Part shown: piece after piece, positions 1 to 8,226 of the stretch | How positions within the stretch are numbered: the stretch's first letter is position 1 | Layout of the letters: the number at the start of each line of letters is the position of its first letter | From: an uncultured Bermanella sp. | Lineage (GTDB): Bacteria; Pseudomonadota; Gammaproteobacteria; Pseudomonadales; Oceanobacteraceae | Assembly (NCBI GenBank): GCA_913058575.1 | Contig: CAJXRF010000004.1 | Location: forward strand, 56,251 to 120,250 | Direction of reading: 5' to 3' | Length of the DNA: 64,000 bases | Position numbers and translations under genes: made by a program | Notes under the pieces: model-generated | Databases searched by the model: none | Told to the model about the DNA's origin: nothing | The model's input: only the letters and a program-made list of their open reading frames with translations

Positions 1-52
1 GCGAGTTTTGGATAAGTACAAATATTAGTTAAAAAAGATTTAAAAATGAAAA

Positions 53-83
53 AGGGTTGTCGGCATTAGGCAATCCGACAACC
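53..83 (-). terminator. Intrinsic terminator, minus strand
   Basis: A perfect 9-bp stem (55-63 with 75-83, GGTTGTCGG/CCGACAACC) around an 11-nt loop is followed on the minus strand by a T-rich run (CTTTTTCATTTTT). It would end leftward transcription, most likely of nirBD, although it lies 300 bp past nirD. Confidence 0.7.
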
Positions 84-383
84 AAAAAAGGTTTCTCTAT
101 CTTAAGCTTCTCAATTCATATCATTCTGGCACAGCAAGTAGCCGGAAAATGACGTGTCTTGAACAGTTTAAGTGGGTGGAAATATGGCCGTGTATAAAGC
201 CATATTGTTACACGCTCAATTATGTTTGTTATTGTGAGCGTGCCCATTCGTTGTGCAATGAAGGCAAGGCCAGCATTGCCGAATTAACAATAACCCTCAT
301 AAAATTTTTATGGTAATTACTGTTAATCGTTATTCTCTAATAGTTCACACCTAATGTTCAGAGGCCACTATTTAGTTGCGAAA
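84..383. other. Gene-free stretch downstream of nirD
   Basis: I see no convincing open reading frame here. An 8-bp inverted repeat (AATATGGC / GCCATATT, about 180-205) and a weaker one (CGCTCA / TGAGCG, about 214-241) are present, so a structured 3' untranslated region of the nirBD message or a small RNA is possible. Neither can be shown from sequence alone. Confidence 0.3.
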
Positions 384-710
384 TTAAGCTGCCACTAATA
401 CGCGCTGGCCTTCAACTTTTACTTCAAAAGTAGGTATGCTCACGCTGTCATCTTCTAAGCATTTTCCACTTTCTAATACGTAATGTTGTTTGTATAAAGG
501 GCTGGCAACGGTAAGTTGGCCTTTAATATCACTGATTAAGCCACGGCTTAATACGTTGGCTTCACCGATCGGATCAAAGTTACCCACAGCGTATAGGCTA
601 CCGCTGCTGGCAGGGCGAAAGATCGCTACTTGTTGGTCGTTAACCAAAGCACAAACACCTGTGTCTAGATCTATGTCGGTTAGTGCGCAAACGTCTGTCC
701 AGTTACTCAT
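384..710 (-). CDS. nirD: Assimilatory nitrite reductase (NADH) small subunit NirD
   Basis: This 108-residue protein has the length of E. coli NirD and the same Rieske-like beta fold pattern, for example VCALVNDQQVAIFR near the N-terminus and SPLYKQHYVLESGKC in the second half. NirD partners the large subunit NirB in cytoplasmic reduction of nitrite to ammonium. The ATG is preceded by AGAGG. It lies 81 bp after nirB on the same strand, and the two surely form one transcription unit. As expected for NirD, the Cys/His ligands of true Rieske centres are not conserved. Confidence 0.95.
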   Translation of the reverse strand: MSNWTDVCALTDIDLDTGVCALVNDQQVAIFRPASSGSLYAVGNFDPIGEANVLSRGLISDIKGQLTVASPLYKQHYVLESGKCLEDDSVSIPTFEVKVEGQRVLVAA

Positions 711-791
711 GTTAAAACCTCTTTTTCTTAAACGAATTTGAATGAACTTATTAAAGAGTACAGCCCGTATTTAAGGGGCTGAAATAATTGC

Positions 792-3338
792 TTAACCAAT
801 GGCGATTAAGTCTTCTTTATTTACACGTTCTTCTTTAGTAGCAGGACGAATTTGATCTCGTACTTCTACAAACTGAACGGCTTCATCTTTCTTTTCGCTG
901 TTAATAAAGTGGCTGAAACGTTTTAGTTTTTCAGGTGATTCAAGTGTGGTTTTCCATTCGCACTGGTAGGTGCCGACAATGGCTTCCATTTGCTCTTCAA
1001 GCTCAGCTGCGATAGTGAGTTTATCGTCTAGAACCACTTCTTTTAAATAGTCTAGGCCACCTTCAAGGTTGTCCATCCATACGCTGGTGCGCTGTAAACG
1101 GTCGGCTGTTTTCACATAAAACATTAAGAAACGGTCAATGTATTTTATTAAGGTTTCTTTATCTAAGTCTTGTGCCAATAGGTCGGTGTGACGTGGCTTC
1201 ATGCCACCGTTACCACATACATATAGGTTCCAGCCATTCTCTGTGGCAATGACACCGACATCTTTTGATTGGGCTTCAGCACACTCACGGGTACAACCCG
1301 ATACAGCAAACTTAATTTTATGAGGAGAGCGTAAACCCTTGTAGCGGTTTTCTAATTCAATGGCCAAGCCAACAGAATCTTCTACGCCGTAACGACACCA
1401 GGTAGAACCCACACAAGATTTAACGGTACGCAAAGACTTACCGTAAGCGTGGCCGGTTTCAAAACCACCGTCTACTAAACGCTGCCAAATCTCAGGAAGT
1501 TCGTGTAACTGTGCGCCGAATAAATCCACACGCTGACCACCGGTTAGCTTGGTATATAAACCGTAGTCTTTGGCAATTTGGCCCACTAAAATTAGGCCTT
1601 CTGGGGTTACTTCACCGCCGGGCATACGTGGTACCACAGAGTAAGTACCGTCTTTTTGCATATTACCCAAGTAGATATCGTTGGTGTCTTGCAAGCCGAT
1701 GTTACTGTCGGTTAGAACATAGTCGTTCCAGCAAGAAGCCAATATGTTCGCCGCGGCAGGCTTACAAATTTCACAACCGTGACCTTTACCGTGTTTTTCT
1801 AGTAATTCGCTAAAGGTTTTAATGCCTTCAACACGAACGATGTTGTAAATATCTTGGCGAGTGTAAGCAAAGTGCTCGCAAAGGTCGGTATTAACTTCGA
1901 CGCCTAGGTTGGTTAGCTCGGCGTTCATCACCTGTGTCACAAGAGCAGTACAACCGCCACAAGCGGTAGCCGCTTTGGTGGCTGATTTCACATCGCCAAT
2001 GGTTTTAGCACCATCTTGAACAGAGCAACAAATGGCGCCCTTGCTCACATCGTTACAAGAACAAATAACCGCAGTATCCGGTAATGCACCCGCCCCTAGA
2101 GTAGGTTTGGCTGCACCATCAAGGGCTGGCAAGATAAGACCTTCAGGGTTTTCAGGCAGTTCCATGTCGTTTAGAACCATTTGTAGTAGGTTGCCGTAAT
2201 CTTCGGCTTCACCCACCATCACCACGCCAAGTAAAGATTTCTTGTCTGCACTGACCACAATTTTTTTATAAACTTGGTTTACTTCGTCTGTGTAGCTGTA
2301 GCTTAGTGAGCCTTCGGTACGGGCGTGAGCATCACCAATTGAGGCCACATCTACGCCCATCAGCTTAAGTTTGGTACTCATGTCGGCACCTTCAAATAAA
2401 GCCTCACCCGATTGCGTTAAATGCTGAGCGACCACTTTAGCCATGTTGTAACCAGGGGCTACCAATCCGTAAATCATGCCGCCCCATAGTGCACATTCAC
2501 CAATGGCGTACACGTCTGGGTCACTGGTTTGGCAATGGTTATTAATTTGAATGCCACCACGAGGGCCCAGTTCAATTTCGCTTGAGCGTGCTAAGGCATC
2601 TTGTGGACGAATACCTGCACTGAAAAGAATTACGTCGGTTTCTAATACTTCACCATCGGCAAATTCCATTTTATGGAAACATTCGTCACCGTCTGAAATA
2701 TTCTGAGTGTTCTTGCTGGTGTGAACTTTTACGCCTAATTCTTCAATTTTGCTTTTTAATAATGCGCCGCCGCCATCATCGACTTGCACCGCCATTAAGC
2801 GTGGTGCAAATTCAACCACGTGAGTTTCAAGCCCTAAATCGTGCAACGCTTTGGCCGCTTCTAGACCTAATAAACCGCCGCCAACGACCACACCCACTTT
2901 ACCATTTTGAGCGCTGGCTTTTATGGCCTCTAAATCTTCAATGGTACGGTATACCAAGCAGTTTTCACGCTCGTGACCCGGTACTGGTGGTACAAATGGG
3001 AATGAACCTGTGGCCAAAATGACTTTGTCGTAACTTAATTTTTCACCTTGATTAGTGGTGATGATTTTATTGGTGCGATCTAACTCAGTGGCTTGGCAAT
3101 TAAGTTTTAATTCAATGTTGTTCGTTTCGAAGAAGCCTTCAGATACAAGGCTTAAATCTTCAGCTGTCTTGCCAGAAAAGTAAGAGGTTAGGTAAACACG
3201 GTCATAGGCAGCGCGTGGTTCTTCGCATAAAACTGTAATTTGATAGTTTTGAGCTTGGCCCATTTCCACAAGACTTTCTAAAAATTTGTGGCCTACCATG
3301 CCGTTACCGACAACGATTAATTTTTCTTGGTTAGACAT
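792..3338 (-). CDS. nirB: Assimilatory nitrite reductase (NADH) large subunit NirB
   Basis: At 848 residues it matches E. coli NirB (about 847). It carries an N-terminal FAD/NAD(P) oxidoreductase module (GNGMVG at the start, VVVGGGLLGLEAA near residue 150), then a BFD-like [2Fe-2S] module (CSC near 426, CGGC near 460). The C-terminal sulfite/nitrite reductase module has the siroheme-4Fe4S cysteines (CVGSTWC near 642, SGCTREC near 678). It reduces nitrite to ammonium with NADH in the cytoplasm. The start ATG has GGAGAGAG upstream. A sigma-54 promoter lies about 60 bp before the start, so expression should respond to nitrogen limitation through NtrC. Confidence 0.97.
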   Translation of the reverse strand: MSNQEKLIVVGNGMVGHKFLESLVEMGQAQNYQITVLCEEPRAAYDRVYLTSYFSGKTAEDLSLVSEGFFETNNIELKLNCQATELDRTNKIITTNQGEKLSYDKVILATGSFPFVPPVPGHERENCLVYRTIEDLEAIKASAQNGKVGVVVGGGLLGLEAAKALHDLGLETHVVEFAPRLMAVQVDDGGGALLKSKIEELGVKVHTSKNTQNISDGDECFHKMEFADGEVLETDVILFSAGIRPQDALARSSEIELGPRGGIQINNHCQTSDPDVYAIGECALWGGMIYGLVAPGYNMAKVVAQHLTQSGEALFEGADMSTKLKLMGVDVASIGDAHARTEGSLSYSYTDEVNQVYKKIVVSADKKSLLGVVMVGEAEDYGNLLQMVLNDMELPENPEGLILPALDGAAKPTLGAGALPDTAVICSCNDVSKGAICCSVQDGAKTIGDVKSATKAATACGGCTALVTQVMNAELTNLGVEVNTDLCEHFAYTRQDIYNIVRVEGIKTFSELLEKHGKGHGCEICKPAAANILASCWNDYVLTDSNIGLQDTNDIYLGNMQKDGTYSVVPRMPGGEVTPEGLILVGQIAKDYGLYTKLTGGQRVDLFGAQLHELPEIWQRLVDGGFETGHAYGKSLRTVKSCVGSTWCRYGVEDSVGLAIELENRYKGLRSPHKIKFAVSGCTRECAEAQSKDVGVIATENGWNLYVCGNGGMKPRHTDLLAQDLDKETLIKYIDRFLMFYVKTADRLQRTSVWMDNLEGGLDYLKEVVLDDKLTIAAELEEQMEAIVGTYQCEWKTTLESPEKLKRFSHFINSEKKDEAVQFVEVRDQIRPATKEERVNKEDLIAIG

Positions 3339-3397
3339 ATTCTCTCTCCGTACCCTGGGGTTTGGTCAATGCTAATTATAATATTACTCTAGGTTTA

Positions 3398-3412
3398 GCA
3401 ATGCCCGTGCCA
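3398..3412 (-). promoter_or_regulatory. Sigma-54 (-24/-12) promoter of nirBD
   Basis: On the minus strand the sequence TGGCAC-GGGCA-TTGC fits the RpoN consensus (TGGCAC, 5 nt, TTGC) with no mismatch. Transcription would start near 3387, leaving a leader of about 49 nt before the nirB ATG. RpoN promoters need an enhancer-binding activator; for nitrite assimilation this is typically NtrC. Confidence 0.85.
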
Positions 3413-3496
3413 CATCTGTAAGCTCTTGATTTTAAAGGGCTCCAGCTAATTTCATTAAGTTTCAAGCGGGTTGAATTGAACTAAATGCTCATAACT

Positions 3497-3544
3497 GGTG
3501 CACCCCTGCTAGGGGGGGGTGCGCTCATCTGGTGCGAGGGTGCA
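3497..3544. promoter_or_regulatory. Cluster of NtrC-like half-sites upstream of nirB
   Basis: A palindrome GGTGCACC (3497-3504) is followed by further GGTGC half-sites at 3518, 3531 and 3539. NtrC recognises TGCAC-N7-GTGCA-type dyads. The cluster sits about 110-158 bp upstream of the predicted start, the usual distance for an enhancer. Spacing between the half-sites is not canonical, so this is a candidate only. A run of eight G at 3512-3519 is also present. Confidence 0.5.
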
Positions 3545-4071
3545 ATCATTAAATGATTACCCAGTGTTTAGTTAAGTGGTTTTATTTGGTCAGCTTGGCT
3601 AGTTGGCGTGATACGCGTTGGATTCTGTTTTTTAAACATTCATTAAATACTACAAGATTTATTTCATGGCCCTAAATTAAAATAGTACCGATATAGAGGT
3701 ATTGTCTATTTGTGGCGTTATATGAAAATGCGAACTGCAACTTACGACTAAAGTTTAAGTCTTACTGTCTAACCGCTGTGCTACTTAAAAGTTGAGTGTG
3801 AATCAGCTCTATTAATTAGATTCTCTTTTTTACAAAACACGTATGACAATTCATATCTCTGTATAATGGTTTAAATGATTCCCCTGGATCCTCATGCACG
3901 TGTCTCTTCTTTAATGCTGAAAATACCAATAAATATAATATTTGCCTAAACAGAATTTCCGCTTAGCCTAAAGAAAAATTAATTATCTAGACAGGATTTG
4001 ATCTGAGTCCTAAAAAGAACGGTGGCATCATTTAAGATAGTAAAATTTATGAATGAATATAGGAAACTGCT
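3545..4071. other. Divergent intergenic region between nirB and the PilJ-domain gene
   Basis: I found no gene here. A TATAAT at 3863 could be a -10 box for the rightward PilJ-domain gene, but no good -35 stands at the right distance, and no sigma-54 site points right. AGGAAA at about 4061 is the ribosome-binding site of the downstream gene. Confidence 0.3.
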
Positions 4072-4878
4072 ATGAAATATTATATATGGCTTTTAAGCTT
4101 TGCATTATTAGCGGGCTCGTTAAATAGTTACGCACAAATTGACGATTTATCTAAAGCCATTAATGAATCTGGGCGTTTACGAATGTTGACGCAGCGATTA
4201 TCTAAGGCTTATTTATTAAAAAACATGGACATACAGCCCAGCAAAGCACAGTTGCAATTTACCACTGGCATTGAAAAGTTTAATACTAATTTGAAGGAGC
4301 TGACTGCCTTTAGTGAAAAAACAAACAGACCAGCGCCTTTATTGGAGACACTGAACTTAATTGAACAAGAATGGCTCGCATATCAACAGGCCTTATCAGG
4401 GACACTAGATAAAACGACCGTTGATAACTTATTGGCATCAAGTGATCGAACATTATTGGCTTGTGAAGCATTAGTGAGCCAACTTGAAAAAGCGGCTGAA
4501 GTACAAAGTGCCCAATGGGTGAATCTTTCAGGCCGTCAACGTATGTTGAGTCAGCGTATCGCCAAATTATATTCAGCTATTAGCTATTCCGACGGTAATG
4601 AAATAGGTCTGGCTCATATAGAAGAATTAAATGATGCGGTGACAGAGTTTGACTTAGCTCTTGATAAGCTGCTTAACAGCCCAGTGAATACCCATTTTGT
4701 TAATCATAAATTAAAAAAGGTGGCGACCCAGTGGAATTTCTCTAAACAGGGTTTTAAATTGCTGGGTAAGGGCAATAGCACTCCGTTAGTCATCGCCATG
4801 ACGACCGAGACCATGCTCAAGCAAATGAATGACATTACTGAATTATACGAAGCCTTGGCCAAAAAACAAAAAAGCTAG
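4072..4878 (+). CDS. Secreted tandem PilJ/NIT-like domain protein (copy 1)
   Basis: This 268-residue protein has a signal peptide (cleavage likely after SYA, about residue 21), no membrane segment, and two copies of a PilJ-type helical motif: ESGRLRMLTQRLSKAYLL (about 31-48) and LSGRQRMLSQRIAKLY (about 151-166). These resemble the N-terminal domain of PilJ and the nitrate-binding P-box helix of NarX/NarQ. Here there is no transducer, kinase or methyl-accepting part, so it should be a free periplasmic protein. Its position beside nirBD, a porin and NarK transporters suggests nitrate or nitrite binding, which is inference. It is a paralogue of the gene at 5513-6334 on the opposite strand. Confidence 0.8.
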   Translation: MKYYIWLLSFALLAGSLNSYAQIDDLSKAINESGRLRMLTQRLSKAYLLKNMDIQPSKAQLQFTTGIEKFNTNLKELTAFSEKTNRPAPLLETLNLIEQEWLAYQQALSGTLDKTTVDNLLASSDRTLLACEALVSQLEKAAEVQSAQWVNLSGRQRMLSQRIAKLYSAISYSDGNEIGLAHIEELNDAVTEFDLALDKLLNSPVNTHFVNHKLKKVATQWNFSKQGFKLLGKGNSTPLVIAMTTETMLKQMNDITELYEALAKKQKS

Positions 4879-5512
4879 CGTCTAAGGATTGGAATACAGT
4901 GAATGAATCTTGCTGTATTTATGGATCTAAGTTAATTGCCAAATGGTGGTGAGTAATTATTTAAGCTTACTCATATTTGGCAATGACTTTATTTAGATGG
5001 TCATTGTTTTTAATAATTGCTTATTCTTGATCAAAAAACCGTACAAACCTCTGCTATTCCTTGGCTATTGACGTGGTATTAAGTTTTCCTTAGATGTAGA
5101 TCAAAACCTATGTGCTTTCAGCAAGTATTTTAGTTGTCAGTGATGTGATTTGGCGGTTCCATTAGGCACGTCATACACGATGCCAGTAGGCTCTTTTGCT
5201 AATTCGTTTATCATGAAAGGCCGATGGTGGGCATATTGATAATAATCCTAGAATTTGACAGTATTTGTATTAGGTCAATAATGAAAAGTACTATTTAAAG
5301 TAGTTTATATTATATCAATATGATTTATTTTCTTTGAGGTAACTTCAATTATAAAAATCAAAACCTGCTTTGACGTAGAAATAGCAAAACGAGAGAGGAT
5401 GTTGGAAGTGTTTACTCTGTCATTACCTCAGTAGAGTTCAACGAAAATTCATATCGTCCTTGATTGAATTCTTGCTCATAACGAAGGGTGCTAGCGGTAA
5501 AATATTATGGCG
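4879..5512. other. Gene-free region between the convergent PilJ-domain genes
   Basis: No credible gene is visible; a rightward frame from 5460 only mirrors the end of the leftward PilJ-domain gene. The main feature is a long inverted repeat at 4935-4984. No sigma-54 site or strong promoter was recognised. Confidence 0.4.
4935..4984. repeat. Long two-tier inverted repeat between convergent genes
   Basis: Outer arms ATTGCCAAAT (4935-4944) and ATTTGGCAAT (4975-4984) are perfect complements, and inner arms TGAGTAA / TTACTCA extend the hairpin. No clear T-run follows on either strand, so it is not a textbook intrinsic terminator, though its place after a stop codon fits transcript-end protection or termination. 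Confidence 0.6.
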
Positions 5513-6334
5513 CTATATTTTGGCTATGTGCTTTTTTTTGTTGTCAATTTCCTCATATAGTGCGGTGATGTCATTCATTTGTTTGAGAATACTTTCAGTG
5601 GTCATGAATATGACTAAGGGTGTGCTGCTGCCTTCACTTAATACGCGAAAACCCTGCTTAGAGAAGTTCCATTGAGTGGCCACTTTTTTAAGTTTGTGGT
5701 TCACATAATGTGTGTTGTCTGGGCTATCTGTTAATTCTTGAAGAGCTTTGTCAAATTCGCTTACCGCTTTTTTAAGGCCTTTATGATAAAGAGTGTTATC
5801 ACCTGAAAGACTGATGGCGGTATATAGTTTTGCTATACGTTGGCTCAGCATACGTTGGCGTCCAGATAAATTTACCCAACGGGCACTTTGGCGTTGAGCG
5901 GTTTTCTCTAGTTGCACAACGAGCTTCTCACAAGCCATTAGCGTGAGATCACTTTGCTTTAAAATTAGTTTAGCTGAATAATTTGCAGAATAATCATCTA
6001 GCTCAAGCATAAGAGTTTTCTTATATTTACCCCAGTTTTTTTCTATCTCATTGATCGTTTCGTGTAATTCAGCAGAATCTTGTAATGCAGCACTGAAAAT
6101 TTTTAGCTCGCTGATATTTTGTTCAAATTTGGCAACACTTTTTGTAAATTGCTGTTGCGTGACTGCGGGTTGGATATCCAGTGCTTTAAGTAAGTAGGCC
6201 TTTGCCATGCGCTGGGTGAGCATGCGTAAGCGTCCAGATTCGTTGATTGCTTGTGAAAGATTATCTATTTTAGCTTGAGCGGGTAGTGCAGTCAGTGCCA
6301 ATACCAAACTGATGCAGTATATAAATGCTTTCAT
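5513..6334 (-). CDS. Secreted tandem PilJ/NIT-like domain protein (copy 2)
   Basis: I place the start at the ATG at 6334, which gives 273 residues and a clean signal peptide ending ALPAQA; an upstream in-frame start (6466) would bury that peptide behind 44 residues. Two PilJ-like helices are present: ESGRLRMLTQRMAKAYLL and LSGRQRMLSQRIAKLY. The C-terminal block (HKLKKVATQWNFSKQGF) is nearly identical to copy 1 at 4072-4878, so the pair arose by duplication. It follows the porin gene on the same strand with a 178-bp gap and may share its sigma-54 promoter. No signalling module is present. A role in periplasmic nitrate handling is inferred from context. Confidence 0.8.
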   Translation of the reverse strand: MKAFIYCISLVLALTALPAQAKIDNLSQAINESGRLRMLTQRMAKAYLLKALDIQPAVTQQQFTKSVAKFEQNISELKIFSAALQDSAELHETINEIEKNWGKYKKTLMLELDDYSANYSAKLILKQSDLTLMACEKLVVQLEKTAQRQSARWVNLSGRQRMLSQRIAKLYTAISLSGDNTLYHKGLKKAVSEFDKALQELTDSPDNTHYVNHKLKKVATQWNFSKQGFRVLSEGSSTPLVIFMTTESILKQMNDITALYEEIDNKKKHIAKI

Positions 6335-6512
6335 TTTATACGCCTTGTTGATTGCCGTTATACTTCTTAGGTGTTTGGAGAGTAAAAAGTTAAAAGCTGT
6401 TTTAAAGCAAAAAGGGCCGCATGATAATGCAATGGACGAACCATCATGCTGCCAAGGTTGAGACACTAAATTTCGTTGTTATTAAAAGTTAGCTTTAGTG
6501 GAAGCTAGTTAT

Positions 6513-7703
6513 TTAAAATTTAGCGGTGCCAGTCAGCCATAGTTTAGTGATGTCTATGTCGCCGGTTTCTTCGGTAGAAAAGTATTGGGCGACTTTTAGG
6601 CTAGCGCCAAAATCTCCGAATTTTTTAGCTACTAAAAACCCCATTTCTGAACCTAAATCGTCACTGCCTTCTACGGCATCAAATTTATGAAGTTGGGCCA
6701 CCAGTTTTACACCGCTCACTTTAGTGACAGCGCTAAAGTTAACATCTTGAATGCCATTATTGCCGCCACCTTTTAAAAATTTATCTGTCCAGCCAAAAAA
6801 TTTGTGGTTGGTTCCCAGTGGTGTGGCAAAAGCGGCTTCACCATCATCACTGCCAAATACTTCGTAACCTAGTTTAGCGGTGACCCCAGCAATTTTTTGT
6901 CCAATTGAAATATTATAATACAAGGAGGTAGTATCAGCTGTGGCAGTGCTTTTATCTTGAGTGGCTAGCTCTGCTTCTAATAAAATGCCACTGACAGAAC
7001 CAGCTGTGCGTAGACCGAATGTATCGAAATCTACCCCAGAGTTTTCTTGCCCCATATCGTCTATGCCATAGTAATAAGCGCTGGCTGATAAGTCTTTGCT
7101 GATTGCGTATTTAACATTTAGTAAATTAATGTCCTCTTTTGTATTGGTGTTTGTAATGCTGTTTCGATTATTTGCAGCCGCTAAAAAGATAGTGGTGTTG
7201 TCAATAGATTTGTTGGTGATGGATATAGCGTCAAAAGTGGCTTCATCTTGACGAAATCCTACACCACCAACGTGACGCTGATTATCAAGGTTAATTCTTT
7301 GGTTACCCGCTTTAATGGTCGACCCAAATCCGTTGTACTGAAGGTAGGCTTGGTTTAATTGTGTGGTCTCTTGGTCAAGTACGACATCTTTGTTATCGGT
7401 GTTGTCGCCGTCGTTGTCATAAAACTCATCAGTGATGTGTAGAGTACTGTCACCTTCTACCAATAATGATAAACCAGCAACTTCTGCTGATTTAAAAGTA
7501 ATACGAGATTTTAACGTGTTCGCCAGTGCTGAGTCGGTAGTGCCATTATCAACATCTGCACTTTCCACACGATATCGAAAATTTAAATCTAAATTACTCT
7601 CCTTAATAAGTTCATCAAAGCTTTGTGCTTGGGTTGTCATGGCCATGCTTAGTGCCAGTGTACTAATGGTGCTGGCGATTACACTTTTTTTAAAGTTTTT
7701 CAT
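6513..7703 (-). CDS. Outer-membrane porin, alginate-export-like family
   Basis: This 396-residue protein has a signal peptide (MKNFKKSVIASTISTLALSM...) and alternating beta-strand pattern. Its blocks, such as LNFRYRVESADVDN, TLKSRITFKS, LNQAYLQYNGFGSTIKAGNQ and VGFRQDEATFDA, resemble the alginate-export (AlgE-type) porin family. It ends in a beta-strand with a terminal aromatic residue (TGTAKF), as outer-membrane barrels do. The ATG has AAGGAAG upstream. It sits between the PilJ-domain genes and the nitrate transporters and has its own sigma-54 promoter, so uptake of nitrate or nitrite across the outer membrane is the likely job; that substrate is inferred. The family alone does not define substrate. 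Confidence 0.8.
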   Translation of the reverse strand: MKNFKKSVIASTISTLALSMAMTTQAQSFDELIKESNLDLNFRYRVESADVDNGTTDSALANTLKSRITFKSAEVAGLSLLVEGDSTLHITDEFYDNDGDNTDNKDVVLDQETTQLNQAYLQYNGFGSTIKAGNQRINLDNQRHVGGVGFRQDEATFDAISITNKSIDNTTIFLAAANNRNSITNTNTKEDINLLNVKYAISKDLSASAYYYGIDDMGQENSGVDFDTFGLRTAGSVSGILLEAELATQDKSTATADTTSLYYNISIGQKIAGVTAKLGYEVFGSDDGEAAFATPLGTNHKFFGWTDKFLKGGGNNGIQDVNFSAVTKVSGVKLVAQLHKFDAVEGSDDLGSEMGFLVAKKFGDFGASLKVAQYFSTEETGDIDITKLWLTGTAKF

Positions 7704-7818
7704 TTTCTATCTTCCTTTAGTGGGTCAGTTATTTTTTAAGTGGTAAGGATAAAGTTGATAGTGAAACCATTGCAGTGGTTTCACATTTTAGTTTCTTAAA
7801 ATTTATATATGTGTAATT

Positions 7819-7833
7819 GCAACCGGTATGCCA
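7819..7833 (-). promoter_or_regulatory. Sigma-54 promoter of the porin gene
   Basis: On the minus strand TGGCAT-ACCGG-TTGC matches the RpoN consensus with one difference (T for C at the sixth base). The start would be near 7808, about 105 bp before the porin ATG. This ties the porin to nitrogen control. Confidence 0.75.
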
Positions 7834-8098
7834 AACCTAATTTTTTTTAGTAAAAAATAAAAAAATTATTCTATTGTCAAAATAGAGCACGAAAATGTTT
7901 CTTTGTGAGGCGCTGAGTTTGTAAAGAAAGTTTTATGGTGCATGAAAAGTGTTAATAAAGTGTGCGCTTCACTTTTAGGTGGGAGTTTAGTGGTGCATAA
8001 AAAACGCACAGTTTTGGAAGGTAGGGAAGCTCTTTGATAATAGGTTGAGTTTTATTGGTGCGCGCGGTTTTTTGTGGTTGTGCCCAAGTGCTGTTTTT

Positions 8099-8115
8099 TG
8101 CACTAAGTGAATGCA
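8099..8115. promoter_or_regulatory. Candidate NtrC-binding dyad
   Basis: TGCACTAAGTGAATGCA is 17 bp long, has a perfect left half (TGCAC) and TGCA at the right end, close to the NtrC consensus TGCAC-N7-GTGCA. It lies about 70-85 bp upstream of the predicted start of the first transporter gene and could also serve the divergent porin promoter. Confidence 0.55.
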
Positions 8116-8157
8116 TAAAGGGTATTTTGTAAGAAATACCTCTGCTTTTTAAGGGTT

Positions 8158-8173
8158 TGGCATGGCTTCTGCT
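8158..8173 (+). promoter_or_regulatory. Sigma-54 promoter of the first NarK transporter
   Basis: TGGCAT-GGCTT-CTGC keeps the essential GG at -24 and GC at -12 with correct spacing. Two bases differ from the RpoN consensus. Transcription would begin near 8184, about 43 bp before the GTG start. Confidence 0.7.
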
Positions 8174-8226
8174 ATTTAAGTGACATCAATTTAATTCTTA
8201 CATTCATTTATTAAACGGAGAATCTT

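Larger units (their letters stand above)
7704..8226. other. Divergent control region between porin and first NarK transporter
   Basis: No gene is visible in these 523 bp. They hold two divergent sigma-54 promoters (7819-7833 leftward, 8158-8173 rightward), an NtrC-like dyad at 8099-8115 and further GGTGC half-sites near 7936, 7992 and 8057. A short hairpin (AGTGC / GCACT, 8087-8104) overlaps the dyad. Confidence 0.6.

Noticed and set aside
5460..5675. 71-codon plus-strand frame
   Set aside because: It is the reverse shadow of the 3' end of the PilJ-domain gene on the minus strand.
6335..6512. Separate sigma-54 promoter for the second PilJ-domain gene
   Set aside because: TGGCAG occurs on the minus strand, but the -12 GC is missing at the right spacing.
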